Origin: CBDHCC01 sp965219235
GTDB taxonomy: Bacteria; Pseudomonadota; Alphaproteobacteria; Sphingomonadales; Sphingomonadaceae
DNA: 64,000 nt
Reading direction: 5' to 3'
Assembly: GCA_965219235.1 (NCBI GenBank)
Contig: OZ244721.1
Span: 434,001 to 498,000, forward strand
Part shown: piece after piece, positions 32,915 through 42,125 of the stretch
Layout of the letters: every line of letters starts with the position of its first letter
How positions within the stretch are numbered: the first letter of the stretch is position 1
Made by a program: the position numbers and the translations under genes
The notes under the pieces: generated by a model
What the model was told of the DNA's origin: nothing
Database searches by the model: none
Seen by the model: only the letters and a program-made list of their open reading frames with translations

Positions 32915-33331
32915 TCAATACCCCCCGCCCAGCGCCCAAACCTGCACCCAGCCGGTCTCCGCCTCCACCGGCTCGCCAGTGGCGTCCTCGGCCGGGCGAT
33001 AGCGGAAGCGGGACTGGATCAGGCGGCAGGTGGCGGCGTCCAGCGACGGGTCGCCGCTCGATCGGTCGACGCGGCAGTCGCCGACCCGGCCGTCGGGGCG
33101 GACCAGCAGCACGACGGCGACCTCGCCCTCCGCCCGGTTCGCGCGCGCGTCGCGCGGATAGTCGGCGTCCGTGATCCGCCCCGCCACCAGTTCCGGTGGC
33201 ACGCTGGGCGCCGGCACGTCGCCATAGGCGGAGCGCACGGGCTGCTGGTCCGGCGGGGCCAGCGGCGCGGGGGGTGCCACGGGCGCGCAGCCGGCGAGCA
33301 GCAGGGGGAGGAGGGCTGAGGAGCGGGTCAT
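32915..33331 (-). CDS. TonB C-terminal-like domain lipoprotein
   Basis: A 138-residue protein: lipoprotein signal with Cys-15 (LLLAGC), a short Pro-rich linker, then a TonB C-terminal-like domain (about 55-130) with YPRDARANRAEGEVAVVLLV and SGDPSLDAATCRLIQSRFRY. The family (energy transducer TonB, C-terminal) is normally held in the inner membrane by a helix; here a lipid anchor replaces it. The domain is a close paralogue of that in the next gene (33450-34328). Role unknown; it may be a scaffold rather than an energy transducer. Confidence 0.78.
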   Translation of the reverse strand: MTRSSALLPLLLAGCAPVAPPAPLAPPDQQPVRSAYGDVPAPSVPPELVAGRITDADYPRDARANRAEGEVAVVLLVRPDGRVGDCRVDRSSGDPSLDAATCRLIQSRFRYRPAEDATGEPVEAETGWVQVWALGGGY

Positions 33332-33449
33332 GGCGGCGATGCTGCCACTCGCCGACGGCCGGGGCAAGCGCGCATCCGCCTTCCTGCCAGGGTCGCGCGA
33401 CGCCACCCGATCCGCAGCCGCCGGCGGTGCGGGCGAACCGGGCGTCCGC

Positions 33450-34328
33450 TCAGGCGCCCACCCCCGGTGGCAGTTCCGGCTCCGACCCGTCGAGCGCCCA
33501 CGCCTGCCAGAAGCCGCGCCGGTCGGGCACCGCGCGCCCACGCGCGTCGTGGGCGGGGCGATAGCGGAAGCGGGCGACGGCGAGCCGGCAGGTCTCGCGG
33601 TCCAGCACGGCATCGCCGCTCGACTCCGCGATGGCGCAGTTCGTCACCCGGCCGCGCGCGTCGATGTCGAGGTTCATGCCGACGATCCGCTTGGGCTCGG
33701 CGCGGCTGGCGCCCGGCGGATATTCGGAGCGCTTGATGCTGCCGGAACGGTAGGCGGCGCGCTGGGCCGGCGCGCCGCCGCCCGTGCCGCTGCCGCCGGC
33801 TCCGCTGCCCAAGCCGTCGCCCACGCCGCCGGCACCCGTGCCCGGACCCGCCGTGTCCGCCGCGCCGCTGGTCGCGTCGGCGCCCTCGGCGGGCACGGGC
33901 GCGGTGGCGAACTCGAGCGGCAGGAGGGGGTCGGGCTGCGGCGTGGCCTTCACCGGCGCGGCGCGCGAGCGGAGGTTCGCCGCCGACGCCGCGCCCTCCG
34001 GCTCCGGCCGCTCGACCACCGCGGGGCGGGGCGCGACGCGTTCGACGGGAGGAGGGGGAGGCGGCGGCGGAGGTGGGGGTGGGGGAGGCGGCGTCACGAT
34101 GAAGGTCGTGATCGCGTCCAGGTTCGCCGGCGTCAGCGGGCCGCCGGGCACCAGCCACAGCGCCACGAGCACGGCCGCCGGCAGTCCCACCGCGCCCGCC
34201 GCGCTCACCAGCCGCACGCGCGGATCGCGCCGTTCGCCATAGCGGGACGGCGGCGGCGCGGGCGACGGGGGGACGAGGAGGGGCGCGTTCACGCGCGCCG
34301 ATATGGTGCCGCGCCCGTTGATCGCCAC
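33450..34328 (-). CDS. TonB-like protein with proline-rich spacer
   Basis: A 292-residue protein: a cytoplasmic N-terminal segment, one membrane helix at about residues 40-62, a run of 15 prolines starting near residue 79, a Gly/Ala-rich low-complexity linker (about 145-190), and a C-terminal TonB-like domain with IKRSEYPPGASRAEP and SGDAVLDRETCRLAVARFRY. This is the layout of an energy transducer that spans the periplasm, but no ExbB/ExbD genes lie nearby. Start is GTG 34328; a second in-frame GTG 12 codons on is possible. Confidence 0.8.
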   Translation of the reverse strand: MAINGRGTISARVNAPLLVPPSPAPPPSRYGERRDPRVRLVSAAGAVGLPAAVLVALWLVPGGPLTPANLDAITTFIVTPPPPPPPPPPPPPPPVERVAPRPAVVERPEPEGAASAANLRSRAAPVKATPQPDPLLPLEFATAPVPAEGADATSGAADTAGPGTGAGGVGDGLGSGAGGSGTGGGAPAQRAAYRSGSIKRSEYPPGASRAEPKRIVGMNLDIDARGRVTNCAIAESSGDAVLDRETCRLAVARFRYRPAHDARGRAVPDRRGFWQAWALDGSEPELPPGVGA

Positions 34329-34358
34329 TGAACGGGGCCGATGCAGGGGAGGATGGGC

Positions 34359-37300
34359 TCAGGTCCCCGCCGCGTCGCCCATGCTGAGCAAACTCGCATT
34401 GCCGCCCGCGCTCGTCACGTCCATCGTCGTCACCCGCTCGGCGCAGAAGCGCGGCAGGTAGTGGGGGCCGCCGGCTTTCGGGCCGGTCCCCGACAGGCCC
34501 TCGCCGCCGAAGGGCTGGACGCCGACCACCGCGCCGATGGTGGTGCGGTTGACGTAGAGGTTGCCGACGCGGGCCAGCGCCTCGACCTCTTCCGCCACTC
34601 CGGCGATGCGGCTGTGGACGCCCATCGTCAGGCCGAACCCCTTGGCGTTAATGCGCCGAACCGTCTCGGCCAGCCGCCCCGCCTTCCATGTGGCCACGTG
34701 CAACAGCGGGCCGAAGCGTTCGCTGCGCAGTTCGTCCATGTCGGCGAGCCGGATCAGGGTGGGCGGAACGAAGGTGTCGTCGGAGGGCGCATCGACCGTC
34801 CTGACCCACTGATCCCGCACTCTTTCCCGGTAGGCCATCAGCCGCTGGTGCGCCTCCGCGTCGATCACCGGGCCGACGTCGGTCTCGGCGAGCGTCGGGT
34901 CGCCGACCTTCAGCGTGTCCATCGCGCCCGCGATCATCGCGATCATCGGCTCCGCCACCTCCTCTTGCAGCAAGAGCAAGCGGAGCGCCGAGCAGCGCTG
35001 GCCCGCCGAGCCGAAGGCGGACGCGATCACGTCGGCGGTCACCTGTTCGGGCAGCGCGGTCGAGTCCACGATCATCGCGTTGACCCCACCGGTCTCCGCG
35101 ATGAACGGCACGATCGGGCGCTCGACCGGCTCCAGCAGGCCGCGCGCGATCGCCTTGGCGGTGCGGCTGGAGCCGGTGAAGGCGATGCCCACCACGCGCG
35201 CGTCGCCGGTCAAGGCCGCCCCCGCCTCGCCCGCGCCGGGCAGCAGCTGGAGCACGTCGCGCGGCACCCCGGCCGCATGAGCCAGCGCGACCGCGCGCGC
35301 GGCGATGGCCGGTGTCTGCGGCGCGGGCTTGGCGACGATCGCGTTGCCGGTGACGAGCGCGGCGGCGACTTGGCCGGTGAAGATCGCGAGCGGGAAGTTC
35401 CAGGGCGAGATGCACCCCCACACGCCGCGTCCTTCCATCCTGAGCACGTTGGTCTCGCCCGTCGGGCCGGGCAGTTCCAGCGGGTGCAGGGTCCGGCGCG
35501 CCTCGGCCGCGTAATAGCGGCAGAAGTCGATCGCCTCCCGCACCTCCGCCACCGAGTCCGCCAGCGTCTTCTTCGCCTCGCGCGAGGTCAGGCCGACCAG
35601 CGCCTCGAACTCGCGCTCCATGCCGTCGCCCCAGCGGTCCAGCACCGCCGCCCGCTCGTCCACCCCACGCGCGGTCCAGGCCCCCTGTGCCGCCACCGCG
35701 CGCCCGACCATCGTGTCCACCGGCGCGGACTGGCTCACCTCGCTCACCCGCGCGTCCGCCGCCGCGCGCGCCAGCCGGGCGAGCACGCGGGCGTCGTCCA
35801 GGTCGCGGCCGGGTGAGTTGGCGCGTTCGGGTCGCCACAGATCGGCGGGCAGCGGAATGGACGGATGCCGTCCTCCCCCGCTCGCCTCCAGGGCCGCGAC
35901 CGGATCGGCCAGGATCGCCTCGTCCGTCATCGCTTCGTCGGCGAGCTGGTGGATGAAGGAGCTGTTCGCCCCATTCTCCAGCAGCCGGCGGACCAGATAG
36001 GCGAGCAGGTCGCGATGGCCCCCGACCGGCGCATAGATCCGGCAGCGATAGCCCTCGTCAAGCACCAGCCGCTCGAACAATCCCTCGCCCATGCCGTGCA
36101 GCTTCTGGAACTCGAAGGAGTCGGGACCATCGGCCCATTCGAGGATGGTCGCCACGGTGAGCGCGTTGTGGGTCGCGAAGGCGGGGTCGATGCGCTCGGC
36201 CGCCAGCATGTCCTTGGCGCAGGCGAGATAGCTCACGTCGGTGGCGGCCTTGCGGGTGAACAGCGGGTAGTCGCTGACCCCCATCTCCTGCGCGTGCTTG
36301 ATCTCGGAGTCCCAATAGGCCCCCTTGACCAGCCGCACCGGCACCCGCCGGCCAGTCGCCTTGGCCAGCTCGTCGGCCCAGGCGATCACCGCGCGCGCGC
36401 GCTTGCCATAGGCCTGCACCGCCATGCCGAGCCCGTCCCAGCCCGACAGGGCCGGGCGCGCGGCCACGTCGGCGATGATGGCGAGGCTCATCTCGAGGCG
36501 CGCCTGCTCCTCCGCGTCCACCGTCAGGCCGATGCCCGCCGCCGCCGCCGCGCCGGCCAGATGCGCGAGCTGTTCGGCCAGGTTCGCCACCGCCTCGTCG
36601 GCGCGCGCGACCTCGTAGCGGGGGTTGAGCGCGGAGAGCTTGACGGAGACGGAATGGCGGTGGCGCACGTCCTGTCCGCCCGTGGCGCGACCGACCTCTT
36701 CGATGGCGTTGAGGTAGCTCGTGAAATACCGCTCGGCGTCGGGCCAGGTGCGCGCCGCCTCGCCCAGCATGTCGAAGCTGGCGGTGAAGCCCCGGTTGGC
36801 GGGCTTCCGCATCTCGCCCAGCGCCTCGTCGATCGTGCGGCCGAGCACGAAGATCTGCCCCATCCGGCGCATCGCCGCGCCCACCGCCTGGCGCACGAAG
36901 GGCTCGCCCGCGCGGCTCATCAGCCGGCGGAGCGCGCCGTCACCCTCGCTGGTCAGCGCGCGGCCCACGACCAGGCCCCAGGTGGCGGTGTTGACGAGGG
37001 ACGAGTTCGACCGCCCCGCGTGCGCCCGCCAGTCGGCGTCCAGCTTGTCGGCGATCAGCCGGTCGGCGGTGTCGGCGTCGGGCACGCGCAGGAACGCCTC
37101 GGCCAGCGAGAGCAGCGCCACGCCCTCTGAGGTGTTGAGCCGGTATTCCTGCAGGAACTGGTTGACCCAGCCCGTCCGCTGCCCGGCGCGCAGATCGGCG
37201 AGCAGTGCGGAGGCCCGCCGCTCCACCCCCGTGCGCTCCTCCGGCGACAGGCGAGCGCGGTCGATCAGCGCCGGGTTCAGCTCCGCCTCCGCCATCCGGT

Positions 37301-37367
37301 GGAGCCGATCCAGCGCCGCGATCGGCGGCGGGAGGGCGACGGGGTCGGACAGGACGGCGGTGGCCAT
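34359..37367 (-). CDS. putA: Bifunctional proline dehydrogenase / L-glutamate-gamma-semialdehyde dehydrogenase
   Basis: Converts proline to glutamate. It has 1002 residues from ATG 37367, the size of a minimalist PutA without a DNA-binding domain: the frame is open further upstream but no RHH domain is seen. An arm/alpha domain (1-170), an FAD-binding PRODH barrel (about 170-480) with RLVKGAYWDSEIK and the EFQKLHGMGE segment, then the aldehyde dehydrogenase (about 500-960) with FAETGG-type Glu (FIAETGGVNAMIV) and catalytic Cys in FGSAGQRCSALRL. Lacking the ribbon-helix-helix domain, it cannot repress its own gene directly. Confidence 0.95.
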   Translation of the reverse strand: MATAVLSDPVALPPPIAALDRLHRMAEAELNPALIDRARLSPEERTGVERRASALLADLRAGQRTGWVNQFLQEYRLNTSEGVALLSLAEAFLRVPDADTADRLIADKLDADWRAHAGRSNSSLVNTATWGLVVGRALTSEGDGALRRLMSRAGEPFVRQAVGAAMRRMGQIFVLGRTIDEALGEMRKPANRGFTASFDMLGEAARTWPDAERYFTSYLNAIEEVGRATGGQDVRHRHSVSVKLSALNPRYEVARADEAVANLAEQLAHLAGAAAAAGIGLTVDAEEQARLEMSLAIIADVAARPALSGWDGLGMAVQAYGKRARAVIAWADELAKATGRRVPVRLVKGAYWDSEIKHAQEMGVSDYPLFTRKAATDVSYLACAKDMLAAERIDPAFATHNALTVATILEWADGPDSFEFQKLHGMGEGLFERLVLDEGYRCRIYAPVGGHRDLLAYLVRRLLENGANSSFIHQLADEAMTDEAILADPVAALEASGGGRHPSIPLPADLWRPERANSPGRDLDDARVLARLARAAADARVSEVSQSAPVDTMVGRAVAAQGAWTARGVDERAAVLDRWGDGMEREFEALVGLTSREAKKTLADSVAEVREAIDFCRYYAAEARRTLHPLELPGPTGETNVLRMEGRGVWGCISPWNFPLAIFTGQVAAALVTGNAIVAKPAPQTPAIAARAVALAHAAGVPRDVLQLLPGAGEAGAALTGDARVVGIAFTGSSRTAKAIARGLLEPVERPIVPFIAETGGVNAMIVDSTALPEQVTADVIASAFGSAGQRCSALRLLLLQEEVAEPMIAMIAGAMDTLKVGDPTLAETDVGPVIDAEAHQRLMAYRERVRDQWVRTVDAPSDDTFVPPTLIRLADMDELRSERFGPLLHVATWKAGRLAETVRRINAKGFGLTMGVHSRIAGVAEEVEALARVGNLYVNRTTIGAVVGVQPFGGEGLSGTGPKAGGPHYLPRFCAERVTTMDVTSAGGNASLLSMGDAAGT

Positions 37368-37428
37368 GGCTTTGACTCGGGTTGTGATTGCCTCCCATGT
37401 GCCTCCGAACGGCCACGGGAGCAACGAC

Positions 37429-37887
37429 ATGGACGAGATGACGCCGCAGGAGATGCAGGCACGGGTGGGCCAGGAGATCGGCGTGTCCGACTGGGTGACG
37501 GTCGACCAGGCGATGATCGACCGCTTCGCCGAGGCGACCGGCGACCACCAGTTCATCCATGTCGATCCGGAGCGCGCGGCGAAGACGCCCTTCGGCACCA
37601 CCATAGCCCATGGCTTCCTGACGCTCTCCCTTTTCCCCCGCCTCTACGCGGAGTCGAGCGCGCCCAAGGTGAAGGGGGTGAAGATGGGCGTGAACTACGG
37701 CGGCGAGCGGGTGCGCTTCATCACGCCGGTGCCGTCTGGCTCGAAGGTGCGCGGCCGCTTCAAGCTGTTGAAGCTGGAGGAGAAGCGGCCCGGCCAGTGG
37801 CAGCAGGAGGTGGAATACACCGCCGAGATCGAGGGCGCGGAGAAACCGGCCCTGGTCGCTCACTGGGTGAGCCAGGTCTTCGTGTGA
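37429..37887 (+). CDS. MaoC-family (R)-specific enoyl-CoA hydratase/dehydratase
   Basis: Single-hotdog protein of 152 residues. The hydratase catalytic motif is FAEATGDHQFIHVDPERAA (Asp-His) followed by FGTTIAHGFLTLSLFPRLY. NodN-like members act on 2-enoyl-CoA or related thioesters. It is divergent from putA across only about 60 bp, and upstream of a thiolase, which suggests a beta-oxidation or polyhydroxyalkanoate link; the substrate remains unknown. Confidence 0.9.
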   Translation: MDEMTPQEMQARVGQEIGVSDWVTVDQAMIDRFAEATGDHQFIHVDPERAAKTPFGTTIAHGFLTLSLFPRLYAESSAPKVKGVKMGVNYGGERVRFITPVPSGSKVRGRFKLLKLEEKRPGQWQQEVEYTAEIEGAEKPALVAHWVSQVFV

Positions 37888-37917
37888 GCGAAGGGGGGGT
37901 CACTCCGCCCCCCTCCA

Positions 37918-38011
37918 CGTCATCCCGGACTTGATCCGGGACCCCGGCCCGCGCTCGCTCTCGACGGTGGTGCGAACCGCCCACGGGATTCCGGTTTTCG
38001 CCGGAATGACG
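37918..38011. repeat. Palindromic repeat, family D variant (copy 3)
   Basis: Left arm CGTCATCCCGGACTTGATCC(GGG) and right arm GGGATTCCGGTTTTCGCCGG(AATGACG): both are hairpins, the ends CGTCAT/ATGACG are as in other D copies, but the inner stems of the two arms differ from each other, as if two sub-variants were joined. Confidence 0.8.
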
Positions 38012-38117
38012 GACAGGGAGTGAGTGGACGCCCCCTCCTGCCGCGGAGGACCAAGCTGGCCCCCGCACCTGTTCCCCCTTACATCGGCCTGAACACTTCA
38101 GAAGGACACCCCATCCC

Positions 38118-39296
38118 ATGCGCGACGCCGTCATCGTTTCCACCGCCCGCACGCCCATCGGCAAGGCCTATCGCGGCGCCTTCAACGCCACGCTCGCTCC
38201 CACGCTCGGCGCCCATGCCGTCAAGGCGGCGGTCGAGCGGGCCGGGATCGACGGCGGGATGATCGAGGACTGCATCATGGGCGCGGCGCTCCAACAGGGC
38301 AGCCAGGCGGGCAACATCGCGCGCCAGGTCGCCTTGCGCGCCGGCCTGCCCGTCACCGTGGCCGGCATGAGCGTGGACCGCCAGTGCGCATCCGGCCTGA
38401 TGGCGATCGCGACGGCGGCCAAGCAGGTCACGGTCGACCGGATGGACGCGGTGGTCGCCGGGGGCCTGGAATCCATCTCCATGGTCCAGACGCCGCAGAT
38501 GCGCGTGCAGCCGGACCCGGAGCTGATCGCGATGCACGGCGACATCTACATGCCGATGCTCCAGACCGCCGAGGTGGTCGCCGACCGCTACGGCATCGAC
38601 CGCGACCGGATGGACGAGTACGCGCTCCAGTCGCAGCGGCGCACGGCGGCGGGCCAGGAGAACGGCGCGTTCTCCGAAGAGATCGTGCCGGTCACCGCCA
38701 CGATGGGCGTCAAGGACAAGGCGACCGGCGAGGTCTCGATGACCGAGATCACGCTCGACAAGGACGAGGGCAACCGGCCGTCCACCACGCTCGAAGGCCT
38801 GAAGGGGCTGGACCCCGTGCTCGGCCCCGACAAGACGATCACGGCGGGCAACGCCAGCCAGCTGTCGGACGGCGGGTCGGCGTCGGTGGTGATGGAGGCC
38901 AGGGCGGCGGAGAAGGCCGGCTTGACCCCGCTCGGCCGCTATGTCGGCATGGCGGTCGCCGGCTGCGAGCCGGACGAGATGGGCATCGGCCCGGTCTTCG
39001 CGGTGCCCAAGCTCCTGAAGCGGTTCGACCTCACCGTGGACGACATCGGCCTGTGGGAATTGAACGAGGCCTTCGCGGTCCAGGTGCTCTATTGCGCCGA
39101 CACGCTCGGCATCCCGATGGACCGGCTCAACGTCAACGGCGGCGCGATCTCGGTCGGCCACCCCTACGGCATGAGCGGGGCGCGCATGACCGGCCACGCG
39201 CTGATCGAGGGCAGGAAGCGCGGCGCGAAGCACGTCGTGGTGACGATGTGCGTCGGCGGCGGCATGGGCGCGGCCGGCCTGTTCGAGGTGCTCTGA
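38118..39296 (+). CDS. Acetyl-CoA C-acetyltransferase / 3-ketoacyl-CoA thiolase
   Basis: Thiolase-fold enzyme of 392 residues. The nucleophile is Cys-90 in VDRQCASGLMA; the other active-site residues are His in GGAISVGHPYGMSGARMTGH and the second Cys in VVTMCVGGGMGAAGLF near the end. Size and the short MRDAVIVSTARTPIGKAYRG N-terminus fit the AtoB/PhaA/FadA group; biosynthetic versus degradative role cannot be told. It follows a MaoC hydratase. Confidence 0.93.
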   Translation: MRDAVIVSTARTPIGKAYRGAFNATLAPTLGAHAVKAAVERAGIDGGMIEDCIMGAALQQGSQAGNIARQVALRAGLPVTVAGMSVDRQCASGLMAIATAAKQVTVDRMDAVVAGGLESISMVQTPQMRVQPDPELIAMHGDIYMPMLQTAEVVADRYGIDRDRMDEYALQSQRRTAAGQENGAFSEEIVPVTATMGVKDKATGEVSMTEITLDKDEGNRPSTTLEGLKGLDPVLGPDKTITAGNASQLSDGGSASVVMEARAAEKAGLTPLGRYVGMAVAGCEPDEMGIGPVFAVPKLLKRFDLTVDDIGLWELNEAFAVQVLYCADTLGIPMDRLNVNGGAISVGHPYGMSGARMTGHALIEGRKRGAKHVVVTMCVGGGMGAAGLFEVL

Positions 39297-39356
39297 AGGG
39301 AGCCAAAGCAGCCTGTCGCGGGTTTGCCCCGCGATTGGACAAACAGGGAGTACGGC

Positions 39357-39698
39357 ATGAGCATTCGAGGGACGGTGACGCGCGGATTGGGCGCGCTGTT
39401 GGGCAGCAAGATCGCCGAGGAGACGGGCAACAGCGGCGCGCTGGGCGGAGTGGCGGGCTATGGGCTCGCGATGCTGGCGCGGCGCTCGCCGCTCGGCCTG
39501 GCCGCGGCCGGCGCGATCTTCCTGGGCAAGAAGTATCTCGACAGCCGCCGGGCCGCCGAGCGGCAGCCTTCGCTGGCGCTGCAGGGCGGCGGCACGGGCG
39601 AGGAGCCGCTGGACCGAAGGGGGGATGAGGCGGCGGAACGCGGCGACGTGGCGCAGGCCACCGCCGCCCGCGATCCGGCACAGGCGACGAGCGGCTGA
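39357..39698 (+). CDS. Small glycine/alanine-rich protein, unknown function
   Basis: A 113-residue protein from ATG 39357 (AGGGAG seven bases upstream). The first half is weakly hydrophobic and Gly/Ala-rich (GALLGSKIAEETG, GVAGYGLAMLARRSPLGLAAAGAIFL), consistent with one or two short membrane-associated helices; the second half is charged and disordered (Glu/Arg/Gln-rich). I do not recognise a family. It follows the thiolase by about 60 bp on the same strand. Confidence 0.7.
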   Translation: MSIRGTVTRGLGALLGSKIAEETGNSGALGGVAGYGLAMLARRSPLGLAAAGAIFLGKKYLDSRRAAERQPSLALQGGGTGEEPLDRRGDEAAERGDVAQATAARDPAQATSG

Positions 39699-39722
39699 GA
39701 GCCCGTCCGGCTTGGTTTTGAA

Positions 39723-39820
39723 CGTCATCCCCGCGCAGGCGGCGATCCAGGCTCCACCCCTCCGACAACGCGGCGATGGCCAGTTCGGTGCCTGGATCCC
39801 CGCCTGAGCGGGATGGCGTC
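39723..39820. repeat. Palindromic repeat, family D (copy 4, decayed)
   Basis: The left arm CGTCATCCCCGCGCAGGCGG(CGATCCAG) and right arm CTGGATCCCCGCCTGAGCGG(GATGGCG) are recognisable but carry mismatches in the stems, so this copy looks older than those at 4389 and 42171. Confidence 0.8.
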
Positions 39821-39889
39821 GAGAGGGTTAGGTCCGGCTGCACCCCGCCACCTTGACCCCGCCCGGCTCAAGCCATAGCCGCGCCGAGG

Positions 39890-40519
39890 GTGAGCGCCCA
39901 TTCGTCCCGCGCCGGCCTGCTGCTGGTGATCTCCTCGCCGTCGGGCGCGGGCAAGTCGTCGATCGCGCGCGCGCTGCTCGCCGACGATCCGCTGCTCGAC
40001 CTCTCCGTCTCCGCCACCACGCGCCCGGCGCGAGCGGGCGAGGTCGCTGGCGAGGACTATCATTTCGTCGACGACGCGGAGTTCGCGCGGCTGGTCGAGG
40101 CGGATCACTTCATCGAATGGGCGCGGGTGTTCCGGCATCGGTACGGCACGCCGATCGCCCCGCTGGAGGAGCGGCTGGCGTCGGGCCGCGACGTGCTGTT
40201 CGACATCGACTGGCAGGGCACGCAACAGCTCCACGCCAAACGCCCGGACGCGACGGTGCGCGTCTTCATCCTGCCGCCGTCGATGGCCGAGCTGGAGCGG
40301 CGGTTGCGCGCGCGCGGCACGGACCCGGACGACGTGATCGCCCAGCGCATGGCGCGCGCGGCGGCCGAGATCAGCCATTGGGCGGAGTACGACTACGTCC
40401 TCGTCAACGACGATTTCGACCGCTGCCTGGAGCAGGTCCGCACGATCCTGGCCGCCGAGCGCCTGGCCCGCCATCGCCGCACCGACCTGGTGGCGCTGAC
40501 CCGCACGCTCACGGCCTGA
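39890..40519 (+). CDS. gmk: Guanylate kinase
   Basis: Converts GMP to GDP. It has 209 residues from GTG 39890. The P-loop is SSPSGAGKSS (15-24), followed by ATTRPARAGEVAGEDYHFVD (GMP-binding) and DIDWQGTQQL; the C-terminal lid region includes AEYDYVLVNDDFD. The start is GTG; its ribosome site is weak (GAGGG directly before). Confidence 0.95.
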   Translation: MSAHSSRAGLLLVISSPSGAGKSSIARALLADDPLLDLSVSATTRPARAGEVAGEDYHFVDDAEFARLVEADHFIEWARVFRHRYGTPIAPLEERLASGRDVLFDIDWQGTQQLHAKRPDATVRVFILPPSMAELERRLRARGTDPDDVIAQRMARAAAEISHWAEYDYVLVNDDFDRCLEQVRTILAAERLARHRRTDLVALTRTLTA

Positions 40520-40552
40520 GCCGGCTTGCGCCGGTTGGCCGCCCGCGCACGC

Positions 40553-41902
40553 TCAGGCCGCCGCCGGCTCGGAGCGCACGGCGAAGCCCGCCGCTCGCCG
40601 TCCGCCGCGCCGCACCCAGCCCGCGAAGCCGATCTGCAGCGCCAGGATCATGAAGAGGATGGGCTGCAGCGCGATGCCGACGAACAACGCGCCGACCAGA
40701 TAGATCGCGTGACCGTGCTGGAGCGCCGTGGCGAAGGGCGCGATCCACGCGCCGTCGCCCTCCTCGCGGCGATGGCGCCGCCGGATGCGCTCCATCGAGA
40801 ACAGGCCACCGACCTGGATCGCCAACCACAGGCCCAGGCCGATCCAGCCCTGCTCGCCCAGCATCTCGAAATACGCGGAGTGGAAGGCGCGTCCGGCGTC
40901 GGTCGTCTCCTGCCGTTCCCGGTCCTGACCGCCGGTCGCGTTGGCGCTCGTCTCCACCGTCTCGATGCGCAGGCGGTTGGCGCGGTACGCCTCGAAGCCG
41001 CCGCCGAAGGGATGGTCCTTCGCATAGTCGAGGGTCCAGGCCCACACCGCCAGCCGCGTGCTGGCGCTCTCGTCCGCGCGGTAGTCGCGGATGGTGCCGG
41101 CGCGCTCCGTCACCCCCTTCGGCACCAGCGCCACGGCGGTGGCCCCCAGCACGGCCATGCCGATCAGCAGCGGCACGCGCCGCCGCGACGATCGCAGCGA
41201 CAGCGCCGCCAGCACGGCGATGCAGATGAGGCCGGTGCGCGCCTGGGTGCCCACCGGAATCAGCAGGCACGCGAAGGTCAGCGCGGCGGCGAACAGCCGC
41301 ACCCGCCGGTCCGGGGGAAAGACCGTGCCGTGCCGGGCCAGCCACCAGATCAGCGGCACCAACGCGATGGCCACGGCGGAGATGATCGAGCCTTCGTACA
41401 GGCCGGAGTTGTTCTCCACCATCAGGTTCAGGACGCCGTAGCCGCCGCCGGACGCCAGCGTCTTGATGCCGCCCACGATGACGATCGAGCTGGCGCACAG
41501 CACCATCGTCAGCGCGAACGCCTCCAGCCGCAGCCGCGTGGTCAGCGTCAGCGGCAGGAAGATCGCCATCGCCATCGCCTTCCAGACCCAGTCCCACTTC
41601 ACCAGCGCGGCGTCGGGAAAGACGGCGGTCAGCGTCGTGAAGCCGCACCAGGCGAGCAGCAGCGCCATCAGCCACTGGCGCGGCGTGACGGTGGCGGTCC
41701 GCTTGTCGTCGAACAGCGCCCAGCCGATCACCGCGAATCCGGCCGCGACCAGGCTGACGGGCACGGAGTTCAGCAGGTAGTAGGTCAGCCGCTGGGGCGC
41801 CACGATGTCGACATAGGCGTAGACCAGCACCCACAGGAACGGCCGCCTGAGCCCGAAGGCGAACAGCGCCAGCAGCACGCCCACGAAGATCAGGTCGCGC
41901 AT
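40553..41902 (-). CDS. Probable O-glycosylation ligase, exosortase A-associated (O-antigen ligase-like)
   Basis: A polytopic inner-membrane protein of 449 residues with about ten helices and one large periplasmic loop (about 290-380) holding HPFGGGFEAYRANR and FHSAYFEMLGEQGWIGLGL, the pattern of WaaL/Wzy-like O-antigen ligases. The N-terminus MRDLIFVGVLLALFAFGLRR and the DUF5935-like first third match the PEP-CTERM/exosortase A-associated ligase group. Its ATG shares a base with the stop of the upstream microprotein gene (TGATG). No exosortase gene is in the window; the linked glycosyltransferase is divergent at 42386. Confidence 0.85.
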   Translation of the reverse strand: MRDLIFVGVLLALFAFGLRRPFLWVLVYAYVDIVAPQRLTYYLLNSVPVSLVAAGFAVIGWALFDDKRTATVTPRQWLMALLLAWCGFTTLTAVFPDAALVKWDWVWKAMAMAIFLPLTLTTRLRLEAFALTMVLCASSIVIVGGIKTLASGGGYGVLNLMVENNSGLYEGSIISAVAIALVPLIWWLARHGTVFPPDRRVRLFAAALTFACLLIPVGTQARTGLICIAVLAALSLRSSRRRVPLLIGMAVLGATAVALVPKGVTERAGTIRDYRADESASTRLAVWAWTLDYAKDHPFGGGFEAYRANRLRIETVETSANATGGQDRERQETTDAGRAFHSAYFEMLGEQGWIGLGLWLAIQVGGLFSMERIRRRHRREEGDGAWIAPFATALQHGHAIYLVGALFVGIALQPILFMILALQIGFAGWVRRGGRRAAGFAVRSEPAAA

Positions 41903-42000
41903 CAGTCCGGATCGCGGTCGAGGTCGGGCCGCAGGGCGAGCCGCCAGAAGGCGAGGAGCAGCAGCCCGTGACTGACGGCGAGCGCGAAGTTGTCGATCAT
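41902..42000 (-). CDS. 32-residue membrane microprotein, coupled to the O-ligase gene
   Basis: Short ORF of 32 codons plus stop with ATG at 42000, GGAG 8 bases upstream, and its TGA overlapping the ATG of the ligase gene by one base (TGATG). The peptide has one hydrophobic stretch (LAVSHGLLLLAFWRLAL) flanked by an Asp-rich tail (RPDLDRDPD), so a single short membrane helix with a charged C-terminus is likely. The precise coupling to a longer gene favours it being translated. I do not recognise a family. Confidence 0.62.
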   Translation of the reverse strand: MIDNFALAVSHGLLLLAFWRLALRPDLDRDPD

Positions 42001-42125
42001 CCGGCGCGCTCCATGAGGACGGCGTAGGGCCGCGCGATTGAGGTCGGGTTAAGCCGGTCCCGGCCGACGGTCCACGCCATTCCTCCCGGGCGGCCTGCGG
42101 CCCACTTGCGGCCGAGCATGATCAG

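Noticed and set aside
34033..34080. The proline-coding GC tract as a frameshift or assembly error
   Set aside because: The frame is open and sensible on both sides, and proline runs are normal in TonB spacers.
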